From NCBI GenBank assembly GCA_050180235.1, contig JBFXEJ010000020.1, positions 1 to 64,000 on the forward strand: DNA of 64,000 bases, read 5' to 3'. Each line of letters starts with the position of its first letter. The first letter of the stretch is position 1. Below the pieces are notes generated by a model. That model ran no database searches, was not told the origin of the DNA, and saw only the letters and a program-made list of their open reading frames with translations. Positions 16,472-25,445 of the stretch are shown piece after piece. The position numbers and the translations under genes are program-made. The DNA is from JAABRU01 sp050180235 (GTDB lineage: Bacteria > Desulfobacterota > Desulfobacteria > Desulfobacterales > Desulfococcaceae).

Positions 16472-17674
16472 TCAGAAATCTTCAGGAATCTGATCGGCAA
16501 ACAGGGAGGTGATGCTGTCTAGAAAACGCATTCCCCGAAGGGACAGCGCACAGCGGGCAGCATCATCTTCCAAAAATCCGCTGTTTTTCAGGTCTTCCGA
16601 CAATTTTCCGAATAACTCATCAAAAGAAACTGCAAATCGTTTTTCAAATTCCCGGATCAGAATTCCCTTTTTTTTTCGCAGTCCAACATATACGGCTTCC
16701 ATCATTTCCTGTTCAGATGTCAGCAATTCTTTCCCGGCTTCCGGAAGAATATTCTGTTTAAGAAAAGCGATATAATCTGTCACAGAACCGCAGTTCCAGC
16801 AGCGCTGCCGGGGAAAGAAGGAATGAGCGGCCGGCCCCAGACCGATATACGGGGCAAAAGACCAGTATTTCCGGTTATGCCGGGATTGCAAATCCGGGGA
16901 TCGGGCAAAATTGGAGATTTCATACTGGGCATATCCTTTGGATTCCAGAAATTCAGCCGTGAATTCAAACAGGTTTCCGGAAGATTGCTCTGCCAGGGGA
17001 GAAAAGAGCCCTTTTTCCATCTTTTGTGTCAAAAGCGTTCCGGATTCATAACTGAGCATATAACAGGAAAGATGCGCGGGGGCAAAGCCAAGAGCATGTT
17101 CCATATCCAAACGCCAGTCTTTTTCCGACTGTTCCGGCAAAGCATAAATCAGATCAAGTCCAATATTTTCAAAACCGGCTTTTTCTGCCCATACAAGGGC
17201 AAAAAGGGCTTCCTGTGCTGTGTGAATTCTGCCGAGAAAACGGAGATTTTCATCGGAAAAAGACTGCACTCCGATATTGATGCGGTTCACACCGATGTTC
17301 CGGAATTCCCTGAGCGTTTCCGGAGATACTGTACCGGGGTTGGCCTCCAGTGTGATTTCCGCATTGGGATGAATGTCAAAGCACTGAAAGGCCGTATCCA
17401 AAATTCTCCGGATGTCTTCCGGTTTCAGCACGGATGGCGTGCCGCCTCCCAGATAAAGCGTGTCACAGGGAAAATGCACACGGGAAGACCTTATTTCCAT
17501 TTCCCGGATCAGAGCGTGCAGAAATTCCGGTATCAGGGAAAAGTCCGTGACAGAATAAAAATTGCAGTAATCACACTTCCGTACACAAAAGGGAATATGG
17601 ATATAAATGCCTCCGGTGTTACTGTCACAGGAATTTTTTTCACTGCTATATAAATTATAATTATTTGTTTTCAT
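16472..17674 (-). CDS. hemW: HemW-type radical SAM protein (haem chaperone)
   Basis: A 400-residue radical SAM protein of the HemN/HemW group. The [4Fe-4S] motif is Cys30-x3-Cys34-x2-Cys37 (PFCVRKCDYCNF); GGGTPS (near residue 77) and NIGVQSFSDENL follow, all typical of HemW. Its length and the lack of the longer HemN N-terminus favour HemW, which inserts haem into target proteins rather than acting as coproporphyrinogen dehydrogenase. No clear ribosome site precedes the ATG at 17674; the first 20 residues are low-complexity, so a later start is possible. The gene is downstream of, and in the same direction as, the ABC permease gene. Confidence 0.88.
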   Translation of the reverse strand: MKTNNYNLYSSEKNSCDSNTGGIYIHIPFCVRKCDYCNFYSVTDFSLIPEFLHALIREMEIRSSRVHFPCDTLYLGGGTPSVLKPEDIRRILDTAFQCFDIHPNAEITLEANPGTVSPETLREFRNIGVNRINIGVQSFSDENLRFLGRIHTAQEALFALVWAEKAGFENIGLDLIYALPEQSEKDWRLDMEHALGFAPAHLSCYMLSYESGTLLTQKMEKGLFSPLAEQSSGNLFEFTAEFLESKGYAQYEISNFARSPDLQSRHNRKYWSFAPYIGLGPAAHSFFPRQRCWNCGSVTDYIAFLKQNILPEAGKELLTSEQEMMEAVYVGLRKKKGILIREFEKRFAVSFDELFGKLSEDLKNSGFLEDDAARCALSLRGMRFLDSITSLFADQIPEDF

Positions 17675-17841
17675 TTATTAAATTTTAAAATAACGAATTT
17701 GTGGAAAGTCAGGTTACAGTTTTCCGTCATTTCCCGGAATCCTGTATCTGCAACTTTTACGTGAAAAGCCGGGCGAATTTCTCCCGGATGAGTGTCTGAA
17801 AAGTCAGTTTCCATGCAAATCAGGGATAGCGCCCCTGTATT

Positions 17842-20340
17842 TCATTCCCCGGTCTGTTCCCTGAGAAACGCGGCCGGCCTATGCCGCAGAATGGAAAAGG
17901 ATGCCAGATAAGCAACCGTTATCACCAGTATTATGGTTGCAACTGACATAAGCACGCTCTGTGCGATGTATGGATGCCAGGTTATGTCAAAATATTTTCC
18001 GCAGATAATCCATGTGCCTGTATGGGAAATCAGCAAGGCGAGAAATACGCTGATTCCGCCGATCAGCAAATTCTCCATTGTGAACACTGCAAGCACGAAA
18101 CGGGTTTTTGCTCCCAGGATTTTATAATAAACAGCCTCCTGAATCCGGGCAAAACGGGTGGCAAGAATGGAACTGACAATGATGAGAATACCCGCGGCAA
18201 TGCTGAAAAAAGTGAAAAAACGGATCAGCAGGGAAAGCCGGTGTGCAATGGACGCAAATGAGGAAAGGGTCTGTGTGACATCAATCACGCTGATATTGGG
18301 AAAACGGGAAACCACGCGGGTCTGGGTGTCCGCGATATGATCGGGCCGGACACGGATGGCTGTAAAAATGGTCTGGGGTGCGTCTCTGAGTATGGAATTA
18401 TCCGGAAATACAAAATAAAAAAAAGGTTTGACAGATTCCCCCTTTCTGCCCCGGATGCTGGATACTCTGGCTTCCACCGGAACTCCCTGAATATTGAAAA
18501 CAAGAATATCCCCGATTTTCATTGTTTTCATTTCCACGACAGTATCCAGCAAAGAAACCTGCAGTTCCTGTCTGTCTTTTTCAAACAGACTCTTGCCTTT
18601 AATCAGAATCTCATCTTCCAGAAGCTCATCCCGGTACGTCAGATTAAAGGCACGGGACATATTGTCACCCCTGCGCCTTGTTTCCTGATTTCTGTCAATT
18701 TTCTCTCCGTTTACGGAAAGCAGACGCGCGCGGATCACCGGATAAAATACCGGTTTCATCCCAAGCAGTTCCGCAACCGCATCAGCCTGATCCGGCTGAA
18801 TGTCAATGAAAAAGAGATTGGGCGCATCTGCCGGATAGGAGCGCACAAAGGCCGCATTCAGATTTTCCTCCAGCAGGTAGATGAAAAAAATCACAGCAAG
18901 GGATGCGCTCAGGGTGACAATGACAGAACCTGTGGCATTTCCGGGACGGAACAGACCTTTTACAGCCTGGCGCAGAATCAGGGAGCGGAAATGTATATGC
19001 CTAAGGCCGGACAGAATCAGCCGTGCTGTCAGCGCTGTGAGCAGAATTAATCCGCCCATGCCAAGAAGCACATACATGCCGGTTTTCAGATCTGCAATCT
19101 GCCTCAGCACCAGTGCAATGAAAAAGGCAAAGACAAACAGGATTGACAGATAAAAGGCAGTTCCTTTTTCCTTACTCCTTGTTTCCAGACGGAATACAGC
19201 AGCGGGCCGGATATTCCGAACCCTGTGCAGTGGCAGAAATGCGAAAATTGCCACTCCCAGAATTCCCAGAACAATGCCCTCACCGGCTGTCTGCAATGAA
19301 AAAACAATGTGCATATCCTGGGGCAGCAGGTTTGCGAAAAGATACAGAATGATATGCTGCAGCAGAAATCCCGCGGCCAGACCCAGCATGGTTCCGGTTA
19401 TTCCGAGTATACTTATCATCGCAATATAGTTGACAAGCACAAACCTGCCGGTTCCGCCCATTGCCCGGATAATGGCAATGCTTTTTTCCTTTTCCCTGAA
19501 AATGGCCTGCACAGTGCTGCGTATGCCAATGCCAGCGAGCAGAAAGGTGAAAATGGCAATGAGCGCCAGAAAAAAGAAGAAATTGTCAAAAAATCTTTTG
19601 ATCCGGGAGCGGGATTCTTTGAAGGTTTCAACACGTTCCTGATCCACAAGAGCGGATTTCCGCAAATCAGCGGCCAAATCATCCGGATTTGCATTTTCCG
19701 GGATTTTCAGCAGAATGGCATACCTGACCCGGCTGCCTTTTTTCAGCAGATCAAGGGCTTCGATATCCGCAGCCGCAACCAGAAGCCTGGGGCCGAAAGA
19801 GAGAAAACTGACAGGCCGATCCGGTTCTTTTACAATCAAATCCGCTATGGTGAGAATCGCACTGCCCGCTCGCAGGGAATCTCCCACACGCAGCCCAAGA
19901 CGATCCAGAAGATTCTTTTCCGCGACAGCGTTTCCTGAGCGCAGAACTTCCCCAAGTTCCCGGCCTGAGGCCAGTTCAGCTTTTCCGTAAAATGGCCAGG
20001 CAGGTTCCGCTATTTTCACATCTGCAAGCAGGGAACTGCTTTCATCCGGGGAGCGCACCACAGAATAAAACTCGTATATTCTTGCGCTGCGGACTTTTCC
20101 ATTTTTTTCAAGCTCAGAAACTTTTTCCGTCAGTCCCGGAGAAAAGGGAAAATGGGAACGCAAAATTATGTCCGCACCCTGCAGGGTTCTTGCATCCCGC
20201 AGCAGAGAGTTGCGAATACTCTGACTGAATCCGTTAAGAGCGGTGAGGGTGACAAGGGAAAGCATGACGCAGAGAACAAAAACAGTATACTGGCTTGGGG
20301 AAGCTGCCAGTTCCCTGAACACAAAACGTTTATGAAGCAT
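17842..20340 (-). CDS. FtsX-type ABC transporter permease (YbbP-like)
   Basis: An 832-residue membrane protein with duplicated FtsX/MacB modules: TM1 about 17-37, a large periplasmic domain, a three-helix block about 258-365, a central pair of helices about 395-440, a second TM and periplasmic domain, and a last three-helix block about 715-815. This ten-helix layout matches YbbP of E. coli, which works with the ATPase YbbA. No ATPase gene is adjacent; the only LolD/YbbA-like ATPase in the window is at 54419-55084. Substrate unknown; lipid or lipoprotein handling is the family expectation. Confidence 0.85.
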   Translation of the reverse strand: MLHKRFVFRELAASPSQYTVFVLCVMLSLVTLTALNGFSQSIRNSLLRDARTLQGADIILRSHFPFSPGLTEKVSELEKNGKVRSARIYEFYSVVRSPDESSSLLADVKIAEPAWPFYGKAELASGRELGEVLRSGNAVAEKNLLDRLGLRVGDSLRAGSAILTIADLIVKEPDRPVSFLSFGPRLLVAAADIEALDLLKKGSRVRYAILLKIPENANPDDLAADLRKSALVDQERVETFKESRSRIKRFFDNFFFFLALIAIFTFLLAGIGIRSTVQAIFREKEKSIAIIRAMGGTGRFVLVNYIAMISILGITGTMLGLAAGFLLQHIILYLFANLLPQDMHIVFSLQTAGEGIVLGILGVAIFAFLPLHRVRNIRPAAVFRLETRSKEKGTAFYLSILFVFAFFIALVLRQIADLKTGMYVLLGMGGLILLTALTARLILSGLRHIHFRSLILRQAVKGLFRPGNATGSVIVTLSASLAVIFFIYLLEENLNAAFVRSYPADAPNLFFIDIQPDQADAVAELLGMKPVFYPVIRARLLSVNGEKIDRNQETRRRGDNMSRAFNLTYRDELLEDEILIKGKSLFEKDRQELQVSLLDTVVEMKTMKIGDILVFNIQGVPVEARVSSIRGRKGESVKPFFYFVFPDNSILRDAPQTIFTAIRVRPDHIADTQTRVVSRFPNISVIDVTQTLSSFASIAHRLSLLIRFFTFFSIAAGILIIVSSILATRFARIQEAVYYKILGAKTRFVLAVFTMENLLIGGISVFLALLISHTGTWIICGKYFDITWHPYIAQSVLMSVATIILVITVAYLASFSILRHRPAAFLREQTGE

Positions 20341-20481
20341 GATTTTTCACCGTTTTATCACTGTCCTTTTTCAGTTTACTCCGTCCTCAAGCAGGGATTT
20401 ATCCCCAAATAATCTGCCCAGTTACAGGGGCGAAATATTTTTCACCCCACTAATGTTCTGTCAAGTTTGAATTTGTGAGTT

Positions 20482-20502
20482 CATAAACCCTTAGGGTTTA
20501 TG
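20482..20502. repeat. Perfect short palindrome
   Basis: CATAAACCC and GGGTTTATG flank a 3-nt centre. It lies between a DUF2007 gene and the permease gene, both leftward, and next to a second hairpin (GCTGAAT...ATTCAGC, about 20502-20520). It may be a terminator without a T tract or a repeat; a similar AAACCCTNAGGGTTT motif is after ppdK (42679). Confidence 0.5.
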
Positions 20503-20531
20503 CTGAATTCTTTTTCAGCTTTCATATAAGC

Positions 20532-20798
20532 TTATTCATCGCTGTTTTCCGGCAATGATTCCGGTATTTCTGACCGGTAATCTTCAAGAATTTCAAGAAT
20601 CTGATCTGTGTACTGCCGGGGCGCACGGATTTCCCCCCATCCTTTCTGTGCCTGAAACAGACCGTCATAGGCTGTGTCGTGATATGAGCGGATTATATGC
20701 GGAATATTTTCCTCATGCAGCATTCCGGCTGCAATCTGCGCTTCAAAGGGATCTTCCAGTATGGCTGTTCTGACATAATCTTCTGTATTATTTTCCAT
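20532..20798 (-). CDS. DUF2007 family small protein
   Basis: An 88-residue acidic protein with the DUF2007 pattern: VRTAILEDPFEAQIAAGMLHEENIPHIIRSYHDTAYDGLFQAQKGWGEIRAP, a ferredoxin-like fold called putative signal-transducing protein in databases. AGGAG lies before the ATG on the minus strand. It precedes the permease gene by about 190 bp in the same direction, but the palindromes between them argue for separate transcription. Confidence 0.8.
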   Translation of the reverse strand: MENNTEDYVRTAILEDPFEAQIAAGMLHEENIPHIIRSYHDTAYDGLFQAQKGWGEIRAPRQYTDQILEILEDYRSEIPESLPENSDE

Positions 20799-20884
20799 AT
20801 TTTCTCCTGCAATGCTTCTTAAAAATCAAAACAGAAACCCGCACGGGAACGGTATGCAAGTCAGCATAAATTTTCGGGTATAAA

Positions 20885-20932
20885 GTATTCAGAAAAACCC
20901 GGTTTTCCGGAAAAACCGGATTTTCTGAATAC
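20885..20932. repeat. Long imperfect hairpin
   Basis: GTATTCAGAAAA...CCGGTTTTCC pairs with GGAAAAACCGG...TTTTCTGAATAC. It lies in the gene-free stretch upstream of the DUF2007 gene. Confidence 0.6.
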
Positions 20933-21137
20933 ACAAAAAATTTCGTCTGCCTACTTATCTCTCAGAGAAAATCTTACTATACCAACTTATGTAATTCAAC
21001 ATAAAAATTTCAAAACATGAACAGAACGGGCTGCAATGCCGTTAAATTAAAGAATGAAAATATGCAAACAGTAGTGGCGGCACAGGGGCCTGCGACTCTG
21101 CACATGGAATGCAGAAGTTATAAAATTCCTGAGACTA

Positions 21138-21258
21138 AGTGCTCTGTCAAAAAAATCCTTTCACATATTCTGTATCGTGGTGGTGGCATCCTGCAGCCCC
21201 GGAACCGGCAGGATGCCGGTTCTGCTGTTTTGTTAAAAAAATTATTTGACAGAGCACT
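21138..21258. mobile_element. MITE-like element A
   Basis: 121 bp bounded by the terminal inverted repeat AGTGCTCTGTCAAA at both ends, with an internal GGCATCCTGC palindrome and no coding capacity. Both ends sit beside TA-containing bases, but the target duplication is not certain. Confidence 0.65.
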
Positions 21259-21476
21259 AAGCAATCTCCGGAGTGCCGGTCTGAAAGTCTGAAATTCATT
21301 CATGGGCTCCTTTATCCTCAAAAAAATGGCATTGGATATATGATTGCCTGTTTATACTGCCTATTCATGCTTTGGAACTTTTAAAAACATATGGCGCGGA
21401 CGGTTATTTATGCTTTTTCAGCCAAAATATTTTCTGCTGGTATTTAAACTGTGAAAATGGTATCATATAAAATAAC

Positions 21477-21609
21477 TGATGTTACGCCGGATCGTCATAC
21501 TGACGAAAGTCAGTATCCGGAACATATTAAAAACACAGGATTCCGGGTTTTGCCGGAATGACGGGAAATACAGCAGTCTGCCGGATTCTGAAGGATTGGC
21601 GTAACATCA
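21477..21609. mobile_element. MITE-like element B
   Basis: 133 bp with TGATGTTACGCC at the left end and its exact inverse at the right end. Related termini (GGCGTAACATCA) and the same inner text (CCGGAAT, GTCATNC) recur at 45852-46018, so this is a dispersed family. Confidence 0.65.
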
Positions 21610-21824
21610 AATTTTTCCGGTTTTCTGCCACGAAGGCACAAGGTTCCGCAAAGATTAACAGGCAGTGGGAATTCTGATACTTATTACTGCAGAGGTGACC
21701 CCAGAAAAACAAGCAGGCACAGGTTTCTGTAAGTATAAAAAGGATTAATGCTCAATTATTTTTCAGATTTCATATAATGTTCAGAGAATGGGCAGGTACA
21801 TACTGATTCAAATGGAAAATCTTG

Positions 21825-22070
21825 GGTAGTGCTACACAAGTAATGCTGATATTATTATATGCAGTTTCAGATTTATAACGCAGTTTTTTCAAATCAGCCC
21901 ATATGGAAGATACTGGGTTTTTCTGAAACCGGAAAGCTGTCAGGTACCGCATTACAGCGGTTTCCTTTGTTCCGGATACCGGTCCGGAGAAGAATGCCCG
22001 GAAACGGAAAAACATGATAATATCCTGTAAATAATTTTAAAGCCGTCAGCATTACTTGTGTAGCACTGCC
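21825..22070. mobile_element. MITE-like element C, truncating the methylase gene
   Basis: About 246 bp with long terminal inverted repeats that include TAGTGCTACACAAGTAATGC; the 25-bp arms differ at one base. The right end meets the first readable codon of a methylase-like remnant, so the insertion probably removed or separated the 5' part of that gene. The inside has a short minus-strand frame (21770-22015) with no recognised domain. Confidence 0.7.
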
Positions 22071-22360
22071 AAAAATTTCAAATCAGTGCAGAAGATATTT
22101 TCCCTCAGATTATGATCCGGGATATTCTGCAACTGCCTATATTTCTTCCTGCAAATTCTGATGCAGAAAATCCTGATGCTTTGCTTGATCAGATGCCTGA
22201 TTTGCACAAAAAATACAATGAATATGACTTGCCGCAGGAAAAAGCAGTTTTGCAGCGTCAGATGGAATCAACAGACAAACAGATTGATCAACTGGTTTAC
22301 AAACTCTATGATTTGACAGATGAGGAAATAAAAATTGTGGAAGGGGAAAGCAATGTCTGA
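22071..22360 (+). pseudogene. C-terminal remnant of a class I N6-methylase / type IIG enzyme
   Basis: The readable tail (about 96 codons, with an internal ATG at 22112) ends in DKQIDQLVYKLYDLTDEEIKIVEG, the hallmark C-terminus of TaqI/Eco57I-like methylases and type IIG restriction enzymes. The catalytic and target-recognition domains are missing, and the left edge coincides with MITE C. Its stop overlaps the next gene's ATG (22353), so the fragment may still be translated with the operon behind it. Confidence 0.65.
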
Positions 22361-22589
22361 TTTTGCAGAATGCAAAAAAAATATTGACATCCCGGCAAAT
22401 CTGCCTTTTCTTAAAGCCGTATGCTGGCAGACAGAGGATGTGACACATTTCACTTTGTCAGAAATGCTGAGCCTTTATGAAAACGGATGGAAATACCGGG
22501 GTGTTCTGGCTGATTTGGAAGGGGAGGAACTGCTTTTTGTGCGCAGTCTTGCAAAAAAATCAGGTTCATGGATAGCCCGCGATGTTTGA
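22353..22589 (+). CDS. Small partner (putative antitoxin) of an AbiEii-type nucleotidyltransferase
   Basis: A 78-residue protein (MSDFAECKKNIDIP...) starting inside the stop region of the methylase remnant, with AAGGGGAAAG upstream, and overlapping the next gene's start by 8 bp. Proteins of this size and pattern (WQTEDVTHFTLSEMLSLYENGWKYRGVLADL) commonly precede AbiEii/AbiGii nucleotidyltransferases. The tight coupling suggests an antitoxin or partner role; the DNA-binding type of antitoxin (AbiEi) is not what is seen. Confidence 0.6.
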   Translation: MSDFAECKKNIDIPANLPFLKAVCWQTEDVTHFTLSEMLSLYENGWKYRGVLADLEGEELLFVRSLAKKSGSWIARDV

Positions 22590-23310
22590 ACTGGATCATC
22601 ATAAAAAAGTGATAACTGTGCTGAATGCCATCCGGTCAGATTTTTTTATTGAAATTTCAGCATATTTTGGCGGCGGCACACTCCTGACCTTATCCTGTGG
22701 CGAATACCGGCAGAGCAAAGATATTGACTTTATCTGCCCCATCGGCGAAGGTTACAGAATGCTTCGGTCTGAAATTTATGACAGAAATTATCAGGCTGTT
22801 TTTAAAGACTTTTCCGGGATCAGGCTTCCGAGGGAAATAAAAGCGGATCAGTACGGTGTCAGATTTCCTGTTATGGTTGAAAATGTTCTGATAAAATTTG
22901 AAATTGTGGCAGAAGCCAGAATATCTCTGGAACCACCTGAATTTCAAACATGGTCGGATATTCCATGCCTGAGTTTCACAGATGCGTGTGCTGAAAAACT
23001 TTTGTCCAATTCGGACAGATGGGCAGACAGAGCATCAGAAGCAAGGGATTTGATTGATCTGTCCATGCTCCGGCTTCAGTCGGAAATCTCTGAATATTCA
23101 TTTGAAAAGGCGGAATCTGCTTATCCTGTCATAAAACCGCTTCAAAAAGCAATCCGTGTTTTTCAGGCAGAACCTGCTTACAGAAACGCCTGTTTTTCTT
23201 CCTTACAGGTGAAAAACAGAGCGGAAATAATAAATGGTCTTGATCTTCTCGCTTCTGATTTCGGTATTTCCCCCACAAAACGGAGAGATGACGAATATCC
23301 TGATTTTTGA
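22582..23310 (+). CDS. AbiEii/AbiGii-family nucleotidyltransferase (putative toxin)
   Basis: A 242-residue nucleotidyltransferase. FGGGTLLTLSCGEYRQSKDIDF gives the Gly-rich turn and the Asp-x-Asp metal site typical of AbiEii (DUF1814). AbiE toxins nucleotidylate tRNA and abort phage infection. The overlap with the 78-residue gene suggests a two-gene unit. It lies between the methylase remnant and the type I restriction genes. Toxin activity is inferred from the family. Confidence 0.8.
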   Translation: MFELDHHKKVITVLNAIRSDFFIEISAYFGGGTLLTLSCGEYRQSKDIDFICPIGEGYRMLRSEIYDRNYQAVFKDFSGIRLPREIKADQYGVRFPVMVENVLIKFEIVAEARISLEPPEFQTWSDIPCLSFTDACAEKLLSNSDRWADRASEARDLIDLSMLRLQSEISEYSFEKAESAYPVIKPLQKAIRVFQAEPAYRNACFSSLQVKNRAEIINGLDLLASDFGISPTKRRDDEYPDF

Positions 23311-23330
23311 TCATGCGGTATATTTTATAG

Positions 23331-23453
23331 GCTTTAAGAAAATAATTTTGGGGTTTCCTGCAGGTTGGGGTTAGGAACGAACATCAACAATTTCAGATTG
23401 TTGTGGTTCACTGAGTTCACCCCAACCTACTCCAAAATAATTATCTTAAAAGC
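23331..23453. repeat. Long palindromic repeat (MITE-like)
   Basis: GCTTTAAGAAAATAATTTTGG at the left is mirrored by CCAAAATAATTATC...AAAAGC at the right, and inside lie GGTTGGGG / CCCCAACC and CAACAATTT / AGATTGTTG. The whole 123 bp can fold into one hairpin. It sits between the AbiEii gene and hsdM. Confidence 0.7.
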
Positions 23454-23532
23454 TATATATTTCAGATATACAGATATTTCAACCATGCGTGTTCACGCAA
23501 AACAGGGAACTGATTTTTTCAGGGATTGACAG

Positions 23533-25008
23533 ATGAACAAAAAAGAACTTGAAGATTACCTTTGGGGTGCTGCAAACATTCTGCGCGGAATGATTGATGC
23601 GGCCGATTTTAAACAGTATATTTTCCCCCTGCTGTTTTTTAAACGGATAAGTGATGTATGGCTTGAAGAATACAGGCTGGCACTTGAAGAAAGCGGAAAC
23701 GATCTGGACTATGCCGGGTTCCGTGAAAACCACCGGTTTCAGATACCAAAAGGCTGCCATTGGGAAGATGTGCGCAAGGTTACTGTCAATGTAGGAGATG
23801 CGCTGCAAAACGCATTGAACGGAATTGAAAAAGCCAATTTTGAAATGTTTCATGATGTTTTCGGTGATGCCCAGTGGACTAACAAACGCCGGATGAGTGA
23901 TGAAAAAATGCTTGATCTGATTGAGCATTTCAGCCGTATGGATTTGACGGTCAGCAATGTTCCCCATGATGTCATGGGAGAGGGTTACGAATACCTGATT
24001 AAAAAATTTGCAGATGACAGCGGCCATACCGCAGCCGAGTTTTACACCAACCGAACGGTTGTTAAACTCATGACCCAGATTACTGATCCGCAAAGCGGTG
24101 AAAGCATTTATGATCCAACCTGCGGAAGCGGGGGGATTCTGCTTTCAAGCGTCCTGCACCTGAAAGAACAGGGGAAGGAATACCGTAATTTAAAATTATT
24201 TGGACAGGAACTGAACCTGATTACCTCTGCCATTGCCCGGATCAACATGTTTATGCACAATGTGGATGAATTTGTGATTGTGCAGGGCAATACGCTGGAA
24301 AGTCCGCAGATACTGGAAAACGATGCACTGAAAAAATTTGATGTCATCATGGCAAATCCGCCATACAGCGTAAAACGCTGGAATCAGCAAAAATGGATGA
24401 ATGATCCCTTTGGCCGGAATATTTGGGGAACACCGCCCCAGGGCTGTGCTGATTATGCTTTTCAGCAGCATATTATGAAAAGTCTTCATCCTGATACCGG
24501 CAGAAGCGTGGTTCTCTGGCCCCACGGCGTTTTGTTCAGAGATGCTGAAAGCGAAATACGCAGGAAAATGATTGAGGGGGATTATGTGGATGCGGTGATT
24601 GGGCTTGGAAAAAATCTCTTTTATAACAGCAGCATGGAAAGCTGTCTGCTGGTATGCAGAATGAAGAAGCCGAAAGACAGAAAAGGCAAAATTATTTTTA
24701 TTGATGCCAAAGAAGAACTGCGGATTGAGAGAACCAATGCCTGGCTGGAACCGCACCATATCAGAAAGATAAGCGATGCCTACTGGAAATGTAAGGATGC
24801 CAAAGGGTTTGCCAAAGTAATGAGCAGCAGGGATGTGCTGGAAAACAAGGGAAATCTGAGTGTGCAACTGTATGTAAAGAAAGCGGACAGCAATAATGAA
24901 CACAATACCGGGGAACTGATTGCAGAGATTAAAGCAGGGCAGAAACAGATGAATGATTCGCTCAAACATTTGTTTACCCAACTCAAAAATATTGGGATTG
25001 ATTTTTAA
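23533..25008 (+). CDS. hsdM: Type I restriction-modification methyltransferase subunit
   Basis: A 491-residue N6-adenine methyltransferase subunit. The N-terminal HsdM helical domain (LEDYLWGAANILRG, FPLLFFKRISD) is followed by AdoMet motif I DPTCGSGG (194-201) and catalytic NPPY (275-278). It would form M2S with HsdS and methylate the target on both strands, and with HsdR cut unmodified DNA. Length is normal. It is separated from hsdS by a 395-bp repeat array rather than by the usual few bases. Confidence 0.95.
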   Translation: MNKKELEDYLWGAANILRGMIDAADFKQYIFPLLFFKRISDVWLEEYRLALEESGNDLDYAGFRENHRFQIPKGCHWEDVRKVTVNVGDALQNALNGIEKANFEMFHDVFGDAQWTNKRRMSDEKMLDLIEHFSRMDLTVSNVPHDVMGEGYEYLIKKFADDSGHTAAEFYTNRTVVKLMTQITDPQSGESIYDPTCGSGGILLSSVLHLKEQGKEYRNLKLFGQELNLITSAIARINMFMHNVDEFVIVQGNTLESPQILENDALKKFDVIMANPPYSVKRWNQQKWMNDPFGRNIWGTPPQGCADYAFQQHIMKSLHPDTGRSVVLWPHGVLFRDAESEIRRKMIEGDYVDAVIGLGKNLFYNSSMESCLLVCRMKKPKDRKGKIIFIDAKEELRIERTNAWLEPHHIRKISDAYWKCKDAKGFAKVMSSRDVLENKGNLSVQLYVKKADSNNEHNTGELIAEIKAGQKQMNDSLKHLFTQLKNIGIDF

Positions 25009-25033
25009 CTGTAAAATAACGCATAGTAAAAAA

Positions 25034-25428
25034 AACTCTGTGGGATTCTGTGGATAACTCTGTGAGACTCTGTGGTTAAATTTTTTTAAACCACAGAGTT
25101 ACACAGAGTGCCGCACAGAGTTTCACAGAGTAAAAAAAACTCTGTGGGACTCTGCGGATAACTCTGTGAAACTCTGTGGTTAAGATTGTTTTTAAATAAA
25201 CCAAAGAGTAATAAAAACTCTGTGGGACTCTGTGGATAACTCTGTGAAACTCTGCGGTTAAGATTGTTTTTAACCACAGAGTAATAAAAACTCTGTGGAA
25301 CTCTGTGGATAACTCTGTGAAACTCTGCGGTTAAGATTTTAAATAAACCAAAGAGTTACACAGAGTGCCGCACAGAGTTACACAGAGTAAAAACTCTGCA
25401 TGACTCTGCGGATAACTTTTTGAAACTT
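25034..25428. repeat. Repeat array 1 (ACTCTGTGG units), between hsdM and hsdS
   Basis: About five imperfect copies of a roughly 45-bp unit (AACTCTGTGGGACTCTG..., then GGATAACTCTGTGAAACTCTG, then YGGTTAA) separated by partial inverse copies (AACCACAGAGTTACACAGAG...). Each unit is itself made of ACTCTGYGG repeats. The same array is present after hsdR (29647-29957). It is not CRISPR: there are no unique spacers and units are imperfect and palindromic. Confidence 0.9.
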
Positions 25429-25445
25429 AAAAAGGAAATTGAAGC

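Noticed and set aside
21017..21292. 91-codon plus-strand frame
   Set aside because: It runs through MITE A, with no ribosome site or domain.
25034..25428. Array of short repeats that looks like CRISPR at first sight
   Set aside because: Units are imperfect, palindromic and directly adjoining, with no unique spacers, and no cas genes are present; the same array recurs after hsdR.
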